From Paenibacillus arenosi (GTDB lineage: Bacteria; Bacillota; Bacilli; Paenibacillales; Paenibacillaceae): a stretch of DNA of 64,000 nucleotides. Where the stretch lies: positions 56,936 to 120,935 of the forward strand of contig NZ_JACYTN010000013.1 in the NCBI RefSeq assembly GCF_014841135.1. The letters run 5' to 3'. The notes below the pieces were generated by a model, which saw nothing but the letters and a program-made list of their open reading frames with translations, had not been told where the DNA came from and ran no database searches. Within the stretch, counting starts at the first letter, position 1. Every line of letters begins with the position of its first letter. This document shows, piece by piece, positions 19,356 through 27,772 of the stretch. The position numbers and the translations under genes are program-made.

Positions 19356-19754
19356 TTATGTTGTTTCCGGGTCAAGATTCCATTGAAGGAGGAGGCCAGC
19401 ATACGTTAAGCCGCCGCCGAATCCGAATAGAATGAGATGATCCCCATTTTGCAGCTTACCCTGTTCAAGACCCACCTGAATAGCAAGTGGAATCGAAGCC
19501 GTAGAGTTATTGCCATAATATTCAATGCTTGATAGAAAGCGCTCGATCGGAACATCGATGCGCTCGCTGATGGACTCTAAAATACGTTGGTTGGCGCTAT
19601 GTGGGACAATCCTGATACATATACATGTTTATCGCCTTCACCTTTCGTTCCTTGAACCGCACTGATAAAGCTAGGATGTTGGGCATCGCGCTCTACTAGG
19701 GCAGCACCAGCTCCGTCTCCAAATAAAATGCAAGTCGTACGGTCTGTATAATCC
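19356..19754 (-). pseudogene. fabH: fabH (3-oxoacyl-ACP synthase III) remnant, 3' part
   Basis: Minus-strand translation gives FabH C-terminal sequence: DYTDRTTCILFGDGAGAA, then VERDAQHPSFISAVQG, then IVPHSANQRILE (the catalytic-His region), then YYGNNSTASIPLAI (the catalytic-Asn region), and FGFGGGLTYAGLLLQW to the stop at 19356-19358. The expected ~50 codons between the YVSG segment (near 19620) and IVPHSANQ are missing and the frame shifts there, so the gene is non-functional quite apart from the insertion. At 19754/19755 it is broken by the IS200/IS605 element; eight further codons lie beyond the element at 21549-21571. The N-terminal half with the active-site Cys is not found. Presumably a functional copy exists elsewhere in the genome. 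Confidence 0.88.
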
Positions 19755-19930
19755 TTGACACTCCCACGGCTAAAGCCGCAAGGTCACTAAAGTGACTGGG
19801 ATTCTTAGCTAGTTTTGCGTCCGCAGTCCATTTCTGTTTTGGACAACTGCTAAGATTAGGGCGTGCCATCGCCCCTCCTAAGCCAGATCATATAGATGCT
19901 TAGGCTGATTGACTGTTGCCGCCAACCACA
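19755..19930 (-). ncRNA. Candidate TnpB omega/reRNA scaffold
   Basis: In IS200/IS605 elements the tnpB 3' end and right end encode the guide-RNA scaffold, with the guide reading into flanking DNA. Here the minus strand past the tnpB stop carries two stable hairpins ending at TCAA (19755-19758). The guide would therefore begin GGATTATACAGACCG and continue into the fabH remnant below 19754. The scaffold's 5' boundary is a guess; no expression evidence is available. Confidence 0.45.
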
Positions 19931-20978
19931 GGTGCATAACGAATGTTCATAGCGCCCACCACATCACGATGTTTCTTGAATCCACACGCGCACATATACC
20001 TTCTATCTATTGCTTTATTCTTTTCGGAACACTTCGGACATGTTTGTGAAGTATAAGCAGGATTCACATACTCCACTTTGATTCCTGCTAAGTTCGCCTT
20101 GTACTCGATATAAGAAGATAGGCGATAGAAAGACCATGTATGTAGATTCTTTTCGTTTTTACGACTTGTTCTTGTCGTCTGTCTTATATTCGCTAACTGT
20201 TCCAATCTAATGACAGAAACTTTATTGTCGACTGCAAAATTAACGATTTGGCGACTCACTTTGTGATCTTTATCTTTCATCCACCGTTGTTCTTTGTCAT
20301 CTAGCCTACGGATTGCGTTTACTTTCTTTTGTTTCCCTAGTTTTTTACGTATAGATCGAGCCTTTCTTTTCATGTACTTGTTCTCTCGTCCATTTCCAAA
20401 AAACGAACCTTATCATCGTCAGTTACTGCAACCGCAGGTATTTTCAACCCTAAATCGACGCCTAAAATCTTCATGCCAGTTCTTTCAATCGTTGGAATCG
20501 TCACTGATATTTGTGCTATCCACTTATCTGATTTCTCAGTGATACGAAGAGTTCCAAGTTTATGTGTAAGCAAATTAAAATTGCGATTACCTTTGTCTAT
20601 TAACAAAGCGCGAATTTTAATTCTCTTTGATTTTCCATCAACCATGAATGGAAGGGAGATATGTGTGAAATCAAAAGAATAGTTTTGATTGTTCCATACA
20701 CAAACAGGTTTTTTTAGACTTGGAATAATCTTGTATTTACTCTTTTTCACTTTAGTTGAGAAGACACTTTTCGCATCCTTGATCGCTTGGTTTTTTACCG
20801 CACTTGGCAGATTAGCAAAAACGTCCTTTGTCGTCTTCTTTGTACTTTTCATTTCTTCTACCATTTCGGCTACAAGTGCATTAATGACTTGAATATATTC
20901 TTGTCCACTTCGCTTCAACATCTTGATTTGTTCTGAGGTTGGAAGTAGTTTTACCTTGACTGTCACTGTTTGACTCAT
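19900..20978 (-). pseudogene. tnpB: TnpB RNA-guided nuclease, frameshifted
   Basis: Two frames together give a normal-length TnpB of about 360 residues. The first part (from MSQTVTVKVKLLPT at 20978, ribosome site GAGGGGGTG) carries the first RuvC motif GVDLGLK; it drops out of frame at a T6 run (A6 at 20398-20403 on the plus strand) and stops about 10 codons later. The second frame resumes with FFGNGRENKYMKRKARS and contains RLEQLANI (catalytic Glu), zinc finger CPKC...CACG and KKHRDVVGAMNI (catalytic Asp). One extra T would restore KVRFFGNGRENKYM. All catalytic residues survive. It may be a true inactivation, an assembly error in the homopolymer, or slippage that still yields some protein. 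Confidence 0.85.
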
Positions 20979-20983
20979 GCGTA

Positions 20984-21382
20984 TCACCCCCTCGTCTTTT
21001 GTTGCTCTACATAACGTTTAACTGTTTCATTGGATACATTTCCTGCCGTAGAAACAAAGTATGATCGTGTCCAAAGACTAGGCAAATGCCGAAGATGTGG
21101 AAATTCTTCGCGTAGTTGTTTAGATGTGACTCCTTTCACTTTTGCCATAATATCAGCAGGACTTAACGAAGGCAGAGCATTCAGAAACATGTGAGTATGA
21201 TCTTTATCGCACTCAAGGGCTACAATTTCAATACTTAGTTCCGAACATACGTCTTTCACAATCTCTTTGAATCGTTGCTCAACTTCTGACTTTAGAAATA
21301 TCTTTCGCCTGTATCGTGGACAAAACACAAAATGATAGTTAAGCAAGGATACCGTTGTGGATGTTCTTCTATATTCATTCAT
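20984..21382 (-). CDS. tnpA: IS200/IS605 transposase TnpA (Y1 HUH)
   Basis: A 132-residue single-strand transposase of typical length. HTH in CDKDHTHMFL is the HUH metal-binding pair and the Tyr in NETVKRYVEQQ is the nucleophile; NYHFVFCPRYRRK at the N-terminus is typical of the family. Its stop lies just before the tnpB start on the minus strand, so the two genes are coupled. The gene looks intact, so the element may still move if the ends are functional. Confidence 0.93.
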   Translation of the reverse strand: MNEYRRTSTTVSLLNYHFVFCPRYRRKIFLKSEVEQRFKEIVKDVCSELSIEIVALECDKDHTHMFLNALPSLSPADIMAKVKGVTSKQLREEFPHLRHLPSLWTRSYFVSTAGNVSNETVKRYVEQQKTRG

Positions 21383-21548
21383 GCTAGTGTTTTATCAGTT
21401 GATAGATAAAACTGCAACAACAAAGACACAAGTCAACAATTTTCGGATACTTTAAGCACCACAAACCTTCGGCTATAGTGGTACTCTGTATACGACCTCA
21501 CTTTCATCCCACATCTAAAGAAGTGGGCTTTCCCGTTCGGGAAGGGCT

Positions 21549-21571
21549 GTAATCTTGGTTAGTGTTTCTGC
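21549..21571 (-). pseudogene. fabH: fabH remnant, fragment upstream of the IS
   Basis: The minus strand reads GCA GAA ACA CTA ACC AAG ATT AC, i.e. A-E-T-L-T-K-I-T when joined to the G at 19754. This matches the FabH segment before DYTDRTTC. The codon before it is TGA where Gly is usual, and I see no recognisable FabH further upstream. Confidence 0.7.
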
Positions 21572-21904
21572 TCATATAGGTAAAAGTTATAAATTTGCGT
21601 GTAAGCTATCGAGAACAATCATAACCTTTATATGGAATAATGAGCAAGCAGATACACATGTGCGTCTGCTACGACTATTTTCGTTTACTTGTTATATAGG
21701 GAAGAAGATATTTGTTTTTAAAATGGGTTGACCTTTACGCAGCGTCAATGTGTAGGATGAAAACATCACTAGTGAGCAGCGAATTGCAATTAGGCGTTAG
21801 CAACTGCGGATGGCTTACAAGCGCATCTATTTGCATCTATTCGTACTTTCGGTAAGATAAAGGGATACAACATGCAGTCATATGCAGACATTTAAGGAGG
21901 TACT
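21572..21904. other. Intergenic region upstream of the TrmB-like gene
   Basis: About 330 bp with no ORF I can support. It may contain decayed 5' fabH sequence on the minus strand, interrupted by stops, and it carries the ribosome site TAAGGAGGT for the next gene. Confidence 0.5.
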
Positions 21905-22669
21905 ATGCTGCAACGATTCGGTTATTCCCAATATGAAAGTAAAGTGTACGAGACGTTAGCTACGAGTGAGCAAGCGATGGATGCAACGTCCATTGTGAAG
22001 TATTCGGGTGTACCAAAGGCAAAAATATATGAAGTACTAAGCCGTTTAGCAGAGAAGGGCATCATACTCGATGCAATCTCAGGCAAGAAGCGTACGTATG
22101 CGGCACTTCCGATTCAAGTCGTTATAGATAAGCTGACTCGTGAATTCGAGCAGGATATTACGCAGCTGAGAGCAAGTGTCGTGCGCCGCAATTATGGTGA
22201 TGATCAAGTATGGAGCCTGAAGTCTCAAAGCTCGATTGCTGCTTATTGTAAAGAAATGATTGCTGGGGCACAGCAGTCGATCGTCGTGTCGATGTGGGCG
22301 GATGAGTTTGCAGGTTATGCGAATACCTTCGAGCAAAAAGAGCAAGTAGGGGTTCAAGTAGAGGCGCTGGTCATTGGTACTGATTCTGTAGATGTCGAGT
22401 TATCTAAGCTGCATTTTCTTACTCCTGCTGAGGGAACGGCGCATATGGAGCGGTTTACTCTTGTTGTAATTGACGGCAAGCAGGTATTGTTTGCAGGCAT
22501 GGAGGACGGCAGTTGGCATGCGATTCGGACCCAGGCACAGCCGTTTGTGAAGTTCTTTACGGAGTTCTTCTATCATGATGTAGCTCTTGCGAAAATTTCA
22601 CTCAAATATGTAGACGAGCTATTGCAGGATGATGAAATGCGTTCTCTGCTCCTGCGACTGCGCTATTAA
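21905..22669 (+). CDS. TrmB-family transcriptional regulator
   Basis: A 254-residue protein. The N-terminal winged helix (LQRFGYSQYESKVYETLATSEQAMDA, then SGVPKAKIYEVLSRLAEKGII) is typical of TrmB; the C-terminal ~140 residues match the phospholipase-D-like regulatory domain in which such proteins bind a ligand, often a sugar (SSIAAYCKEMIAGAQQSIVVSMW...). The start is preceded by AAGGAGG with 6-nt spacing. It converges on an MFS gene and shares a terminator with it; whether it controls that pump is unknown. TrmB is best studied in archaeal sugar uptake, while bacterial members are poorly characterised. Confidence 0.87.
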   Translation: MLQRFGYSQYESKVYETLATSEQAMDATSIVKYSGVPKAKIYEVLSRLAEKGIILDAISGKKRTYAALPIQVVIDKLTREFEQDITQLRASVVRRNYGDDQVWSLKSQSSIAAYCKEMIAGAQQSIVVSMWADEFAGYANTFEQKEQVGVQVEALVIGTDSVDVELSKLHFLTPAEGTAHMERFTLVVIDGKQVLFAGMEDGSWHAIRTQAQPFVKFFTEFFYHDVALAKISLKYVDELLQDDEMRSLLLRLRY

Positions 22670-22732
22670 TTAGAATCATAGTGATTGACACCTACGGTGC
22701 AGAGTGCATGGGAATATGGTTGTGGTAAATGA

Positions 22733-22784
22733 AAAACAGGTCCTGCTATTCATATAGATTGATGTGAATAGCAGGACCTGTTTT
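22733..22784. terminator. Strong bidirectional terminator
   Basis: A perfect 20-bp stem, AAAACAGGTCCTGCTATTCA and its complement, around a 12-nt loop, with T-runs on both strands. It serves the TrmB-like gene (plus) and the MFS gene (minus). Confidence 0.92.
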
Positions 22785-22880
22785 ATTAATATGAAGGCGA
22801 TATACGATTCACGTACACGACGTGATTCATATTATTCATGTGGTTAATGATTGTTTGAACAATACCAGATGGTATGCATG

Positions 22881-24071
22881 CTACGCTTTAGCTGCAAGCT
22901 TCGTCGTCGCCAAAGGCTGCTTAACAGCACGTGAACGGCGGCTAAGTGAGAATAATGCGCTTGCTAGTCCAAGCATGGCGATACCTCCACCGATCCAAGG
23001 GTTCATTGCGACAGATGCTTCATTAATCGCGATCCCTCCAATAAAGGAACCACAAGCAATACCAAGGTGCATGATGGACGTATTCAAGCTGAGCTGAATG
23101 TCCGCTGTTTCAGGCGCCGATTGCATCAAGTACGTTTGTTGTGCTGGTGAGATGGCCCAACTTAGTGCACTCCATACCATAACGACCGCCAAGAAGACGT
23201 AGAAGGAAACCTGTGCAGCCAAGGGCAATACAAACATAGACACAGCGAAGCTTGGTACGATAATTAGAAGTGCTTTGTGTGTACCTATACGATCTGCAAT
23301 CCATCCGCCGATGCCGCCGCCAGATACGGCCGCGATGCCGAACAAGAAGTAGATCATGCTCATTGTGCTTGCACTAACGTTAAAGTTCGATTGTACATAA
23401 GGTGCAAAGTAAGCATACAGCGTTAGATGACCCGTCAACAGCAGGAATGAAATCAATTGACCGCTGACAATTTTACTGTCCTTTAACGAAGCAAGCTGCT
23501 TGCGCAGTGGAATAATCGGATTCGGCGCCGTCTTCTCCATCAGCAGCTGTATACAAATCATCGCGATTGCACTTAGTGCAGCAATGAAGAAGAATGGAGC
23601 ACGCCATCCGTAGGCATTGCCCAATACCATACCAAGCGGGACACCTAGTACAAGTGATCCGCTAATCCCCATAAAGATGGTGCCGATTGCACGTGCCTTA
23701 TGGGAAGGTGGGACAAGTTGGGATGCCATCATAATCGATAGTACGATGATGATCGATCCGCTCATGGCGGAAAGAGCACGAGCTGCAAGAATAACATTGT
23801 AGCTGGAGCTCATGGCAACGATTAGATTGGCGATCATGAACACGAATAGGGAGATTATATATAACTTCTTCCGGTCCATTTTCGCCGTGACATTCATTAA
23901 TATAGGTGCAGATACAGCGAAAGCTACTGAGAATACTGTTATAAAATGACCAGCTGCACTAACGGACACGTTCAAGTCAGCTGCGATCAGTTCAAGAATA
24001 CCACCGACGATGAGCTCCACTGTGCCGACAACAAAAGCTGCAATAGCTAAAATATATACGCGAAACGGCAA
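22881..24071 (-). CDS. MFS transporter, DHA1 family (PbuE/AraJ-like)
   Basis: A 396-residue, 12-TM efflux pump. The N-terminus (RVYILAIAAFVVGTVELIVGGIL) and the A-loop TAKMDRKKLY resemble the purine/arabinose efflux group that includes B. subtilis PbuE; substrate prediction from this is weak. The gene has a clear sigma-A promoter (TTGATC, 17 bp, TATAAT) whose -10 box lies inside a 7-bp inverted repeat, so it is probably repressed. Candidate repressors nearby are the convergent TrmB-like protein or one encoded elsewhere. Confidence 0.87.
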   Translation of the reverse strand: MPFRVYILAIAAFVVGTVELIVGGILELIAADLNVSVSAAGHFITVFSVAFAVSAPILMNVTAKMDRKKLYIISLFVFMIANLIVAMSSSYNVILAARALSAMSGSIIIVLSIMMASQLVPPSHKARAIGTIFMGISGSLVLGVPLGMVLGNAYGWRAPFFFIAALSAIAMICIQLLMEKTAPNPIIPLRKQLASLKDSKIVSGQLISFLLLTGHLTLYAYFAPYVQSNFNVSASTMSMIYFLFGIAAVSGGGIGGWIADRIGTHKALLIIVPSFAVSMFVLPLAAQVSFYVFLAVVMVWSALSWAISPAQQTYLMQSAPETADIQLSLNTSIMHLGIACGSFIGGIAINEASVAMNPWIGGGIAMLGLASALFSLSRRSRAVKQPLATTKLAAKA

Positions 24072-24095
24072 AACGACACATCCTTATCTTTAAAA

Positions 24096-24133
24096 GTTAC
24101 TACTATTATAGTAACCTTTTTGAAATGGATCAA
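24096..24133 (-). promoter_or_regulatory. Promoter and operator of the MFS gene
   Basis: On the minus strand TTGATC (24133-24128), a 17-bp spacer and TATAAT (24110-24105). GTTACTA (24096-24102) and TAGTAAC (24109-24115) form an inverted repeat over the -10 box, a classical repressor position. Confidence 0.78.
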
Positions 24134-24208
24134 TGTTTTATTTCAAATTGTGAGGAATAGGCGTACATGATAATTATACGTACAGCATGATTAGGAGGAT
24201 AAACGATT

Positions 24209-24709
24209 ATGATCACTAGGTTACATACTTCACCGGAAGTAAAGTTAGCATTTTATCGATCCGAGCATTTAGCTTCATTGAAGCAGTTTAAGCTACCTAA
24301 GGAGCAGGAGAAATTCACGGCATTGCCAGTAGAAATGTTGGAGGTAGTGACGGAAGGACAATATCTCGTCGTCATTGAGCATGACTCAGATGCAGTTGGT
24401 TTCTTTATGCTGCATGCAACGAAGCGAGTGAAGCAGTACACCGACAATTCCCACGCGATGCTGCTAACCGCACTATCGATTGATCATGCTCAGCAAGGAA
24501 GAGGGTTTGCGAAGCGGGGAATGAAGCAGTTAAGTGCGTTTGTAAAAGAACATTTTCCAAGCTGCAATGAGATTGTTTTAGCTGTCAATCATCGAAATAC
24601 GGCTGCACAACAGCTTTATTTGAATGTGGGGTTTGAGGATAGCGGGAGGAGAAAGGAAGGACCACTGGGAGAGCAGTGGATTATGAGTTATTTGATTACT
24701 AGTGAATGA
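24209..24709 (+). CDS. GNAT-family N-acetyltransferase
   Basis: A 166-residue GNAT protein. Motif A (acetyl-CoA pyrophosphate loop) reads LSIDHAQQGRGFAKRGMKQL, with Q/RxxGxG/A as QQGRGFA; motif B is NTAAQQLYLNVGFEDSGRR. TAGGAGGAT lies upstream of the ATG. It is transcribed away from the MFS promoter and could share the regulatory region at 24096-24133. Substrate unknown: an antibiotic, an amino-acid amine and a protein N-terminus are all possible. Confidence 0.87.
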   Translation: MITRLHTSPEVKLAFYRSEHLASLKQFKLPKEQEKFTALPVEMLEVVTEGQYLVVIEHDSDAVGFFMLHATKRVKQYTDNSHAMLLTALSIDHAQQGRGFAKRGMKQLSAFVKEHFPSCNEIVLAVNHRNTAAQQLYLNVGFEDSGRRKEGPLGEQWIMSYLITSE

Positions 24710-24729
24710 ATCGACATATGACACACAAA

Positions 24730-24813
24730 AAAAGGCTACCATTGTTTGAACGTTTCCATTGGTTAGATACGTCTAACGATTTGGATATGTGTTCATAAAC
24801 ATGGTAGCCTTTT
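24730..24813. terminator. Bidirectional terminator with long loop
   Basis: AAAAGGCTACCAT and ATGGTAGCCTTTT pair over 13 bp, with about 58 nt between the arms. It separates the GNAT gene (plus) from the end of the GTPase/vWA operon (minus). Confidence 0.78.
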
Positions 24814-24874
24814 CGATTGCGACTATATAGATGGCAACTAACTTAGACAAGCCATTCCACTTTGCTTCATTAAT

Positions 24875-27772
24875 TTACTCACCAGTGGGCTGCTTTGGTT
24901 CAGAAAGCGTGTATGTCTGCTCACCGATTCGAATACGTGCACCAGCTTGCAAATCCATCTTCTCTGCAAGTGGAAGCTTCACTTGATAGGGAACTGCATC
25001 ACAAGAAGCTGTCGGTGTCATGATGGACAACGATTGCTCTTGAGCTTGCTCGTTGACAGGCAATATACTTGCGCTGGCAGGCTTAGATTGCTCTAGCACT
25101 TTGCAAGGTTCGGTAGTCTCAAATTCAAATACAAGCTGTGTTGTATCGTTACTCGTATCAGTACTTGATTCACTTGATTCGTTACCTGTACCTTCCTTTA
25201 CCTGTTCCACATAAACGGCAGAAAGACCTGGTATAACAGACGGTTCAGCTGTATTAGCTGAGTCCGTTGGAGTCGCTGGATTGCTTGTATTGGGGTCTGT
25301 GGGGTCTGCCACAGCTCCGAGAGCAGAATCCGTTGTTGCAGTTGGAGCTTCTGTAGTTCCAAATACACCTCCAGCATACAGCCCTACAGTCGTACTCACT
25401 ATAACAACAGCTGTACCGACCGAGAACAAGACAACATTTTTACGTTTGTTAAATAGTCTAGCCAAAGGCGATGACAACTCATAGCGCGCCTTTTCATATA
25501 CAGGTTCTAGTGCTGGTCCAGCTTGTTCAAAATATTGCTTCCGATATTGGCGAGACTTAAACGCATCCTGATCATGACGTTTAAAATAAGTAATGATTGC
25601 TGCCGCATAGTTCGGATGGAGCTTGCGAGCTCGTATAAAGCTAGGGTGCGTTTCAGACCAGTTAAAGAACTGGTATAACGTCTCCCGACCTTGTGCATGT
25701 GTATGAATAAACTGCAGCATCGTCCCATACTCCACAACACCCTCATCGGTATCCTGACAAAATGCCAATACAAGTTTATCGAATTGACCATTTTGTAAAT
25801 CTTGTTGCAGCCAGCGCTGTCCAAGTTTCTGAACGCGATCAAGTTCAGCAGGGGACAAATTATCAAATATCGTTGCATCTGGCTTGGTAAATGAGAACCA
25901 CTGATACGCTGCCAGCATCACAGCTGCCTTAGCGCGTATACGTTGGTCATAGCGAGTGACCCATGCGCGGAACTCAGCCGCTTCTTCTAGGAAGCCTACT
26001 TGCAACAGCTGCTGCTTGGTTACTTGATCCAAGTCAAGCTCTGTGAGCAGGAATTGGTTCGCTGCATACAGCAGCTGCAGCAACAAAGGACTGTTGCCAT
26101 CCTGTTCGTGCGGCTCTGTTTTCGACGGTTTAGTCGACGCAGAATGAACGGGCTTCATTTGCTCTAGTTGATGGATTTGTTCTAACACATCGTTCACAGC
26201 TGTAACGAGATCTGGAGCGCGACGAAGCTTATCCTCCAAATGATAGTGAGCCATCTCGCTATAAGCAGGCAAGCTTAGCAACTGATGGTGTCGTAACGTC
26301 CAATCGTGCAAGATCCGCACAGCTTCTTCTGCCGAACTTGTCTGCTGAAGCTTATGATGAAGAAACGGCATAAATAACGTTCCTGCCAATCCTCCGTTCA
26401 GCACTTTATCAAATAAAGGCTTACTTAACTCATTACTGCGCTCGATCAAGGCATAGATAGCATTCGCTTCTTGCGTACGTTGAGCTGCCAGGGCATGATT
26501 AAGGGCGCTAATTAAGAAGCCGATAAATGCTTCACGGATAGTCGTCCCATTTCGCTGATCGTATTCTTTAAACCGTTCCACAACAGCAAGCTCTGGAACA
26601 TGACGCTGCTTAACGGCTTCGTATTCGCGTTGAAATAGCTGTACGAATAGGTTGTTGAGCTGCTGTTTCTTCTGTAGAGCTTCTTCAGGTGCCAAATAGT
26701 CCAGTAGCGTCTGCAGCACAGGAATCCGATTCTGTTCATACAGCGAATGTTTACCTTCTTCGATTTGGAACAATACCGCCAACTCATGATAGCTTGCTAA
26801 TGACATACTGCGTGCTGGCCCCATGTCCGAGAGCATATGCTCCGCATAGGTGTAGAAGCTTGTAGCGCGTTCTACACGATCAAGATTTCGCCAAGCAAAG
26901 TCAAGATACGGCTGCTGGGCGAGATCGGCTTCTACGTTCGTAACGCGTTGAGCTGTTAGATCAAACGTGTAGTCCTTTTCAATTGCACGATCTCCTGGAC
27001 GCAGGCTGCCTTTTTCTACGAACGTCACATGAACGCCTTTTTTGCTCTGCGGTTCTTTTGCATAGGAGAGGAAGCCAAGCTGTGCACGGAAAGCATACGG
27101 CATACTTGCATATAAAATGCCTAGCAGCTTCCTAGCAATAGCCGAAGTCTGACTAATGGGCACGTCTAATGCGATATAGACTTTCTTTTTGTTCGCAACA
27201 GCCGACATTACAGCAAACAGCATCTGCTTGAACATGGTTTCATCTATACCTAGCTGAGCCAGCACAGAGCGCATGGCAGCAGGGCTTTCAATGTTCCATT
27301 CCTCTTTGACTTCTGCGGCGCTCGCAGTTGTCAGCTCAGCAAGCTCAGGCAGTTCGGCACCATTTTCAAGTTGGTAACTACGAACGAATGTTGCATTCAA
27401 CCAAGATACATAGTCGGTTACAAGTTCTTGCGAGCGCTCCGCAGGAATGACATAGTTATGTGTAAAAAAAGCACTGCGCAAACCTGTAAAGTCCGCGGCT
27501 TGATAGACACTGCACCCAAGCACTATTTGTCCGCCCTCCGTATGGATCAGATGGACAGCTTCAGGATATTGCGATTCATCCTTTTCCCCGACATTGCTTA
27601 ATTGAGCGGGTGCATCGTACATACAGAACGGATGCAAAATCTTTTTAATAAAAGCAGGGTCTAGACCATTTGAACGGGCAATCGTATCATAGCCTTCCGT
27701 CGATCGGAAAATGCCGCTCCGCTCACGCGTGTACATTTGCTGCTGAATCAACGGGGGAGTGGACCGATTCAA
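24875..27772 (-). CDS. GAP1-N2-type large membrane protein
   Basis: A 965-residue protein. The N-terminal ~130 residues (QQQMYTRERSGIFRSTEGYD, HPFCMYDAP, YQAADFTGLRSAFFTHNYVIP) match my memory of the GAP1-N2 domain, a predicted partner of bacterial GTPases in conflict systems. The middle ~650 residues are helical and without motifs I recognise. A single TM helix (NVVLFSVGTAVVIVSTTVGLY, about 782-805) follows a basic KRK, then a Ser/Thr/Pro-rich, probably extracytoplasmic tail of about 150 residues with two Cys. The gene overlaps the upstream GTPase gene by 4 nt, which supports a direct pair. It is the last gene of the seven-gene operon. A role in regulating the GTPase is inferred from family naming, not shown. 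Confidence 0.85.
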   Translation of the reverse strand: MNRSTPPLIQQQMYTRERSGIFRSTEGYDTIARSNGLDPAFIKKILHPFCMYDAPAQLSNVGEKDESQYPEAVHLIHTEGGQIVLGCSVYQAADFTGLRSAFFTHNYVIPAERSQELVTDYVSWLNATFVRSYQLENGAELPELAELTTASAAEVKEEWNIESPAAMRSVLAQLGIDETMFKQMLFAVMSAVANKKKVYIALDVPISQTSAIARKLLGILYASMPYAFRAQLGFLSYAKEPQSKKGVHVTFVEKGSLRPGDRAIEKDYTFDLTAQRVTNVEADLAQQPYLDFAWRNLDRVERATSFYTYAEHMLSDMGPARSMSLASYHELAVLFQIEEGKHSLYEQNRIPVLQTLLDYLAPEEALQKKQQLNNLFVQLFQREYEAVKQRHVPELAVVERFKEYDQRNGTTIREAFIGFLISALNHALAAQRTQEANAIYALIERSNELSKPLFDKVLNGGLAGTLFMPFLHHKLQQTSSAEEAVRILHDWTLRHHQLLSLPAYSEMAHYHLEDKLRRAPDLVTAVNDVLEQIHQLEQMKPVHSASTKPSKTEPHEQDGNSPLLLQLLYAANQFLLTELDLDQVTKQQLLQVGFLEEAAEFRAWVTRYDQRIRAKAAVMLAAYQWFSFTKPDATIFDNLSPAELDRVQKLGQRWLQQDLQNGQFDKLVLAFCQDTDEGVVEYGTMLQFIHTHAQGRETLYQFFNWSETHPSFIRARKLHPNYAAAIITYFKRHDQDAFKSRQYRKQYFEQAGPALEPVYEKARYELSSPLARLFNKRKNVVLFSVGTAVVIVSTTVGLYAGGVFGTTEAPTATTDSALGAVADPTDPNTSNPATPTDSANTAEPSVIPGLSAVYVEQVKEGTGNESSESSTDTSNDTTQLVFEFETTEPCKVLEQSKPASASILPVNEQAQEQSLSIMTPTASCDAVPYQVKLPLAEKMDLQAGARIRIGEQTYTLSEPKQPTGE

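Larger units (their letters stand above)
19755..21548 (-). mobile_element. IS200/IS605-family insertion sequence (TnpA + TnpB)
   Basis: A 1794-bp element read on the minus strand: left end at 21548, tnpA, tnpB, right end at 19755. The left flank ends in TTAC, the target used by IS608-type elements, and the right end finishes GTGTCAA. Joining the flanks across these points restores an open fabH frame (AETLTKIT-DYTDRTTC), which fixes both boundaries. There is no target duplication and there are no terminal inverted repeats, as expected of single-strand 'peel and paste' transposition. Subterminal hairpins are present at both ends: TTCCCGAACGGGAA and CCCAC...GTGGG at the left end; AGTCACTTTAGTGAC and CGGCTTTAGCCG at the right end. 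Confidence 0.9.

Noticed and set aside
21549..21600. Short reading frame MSRNTNQDYSPS on the minus strand
   Set aside because: It is an out-of-frame reading through the fabH fragment and the IS left end.
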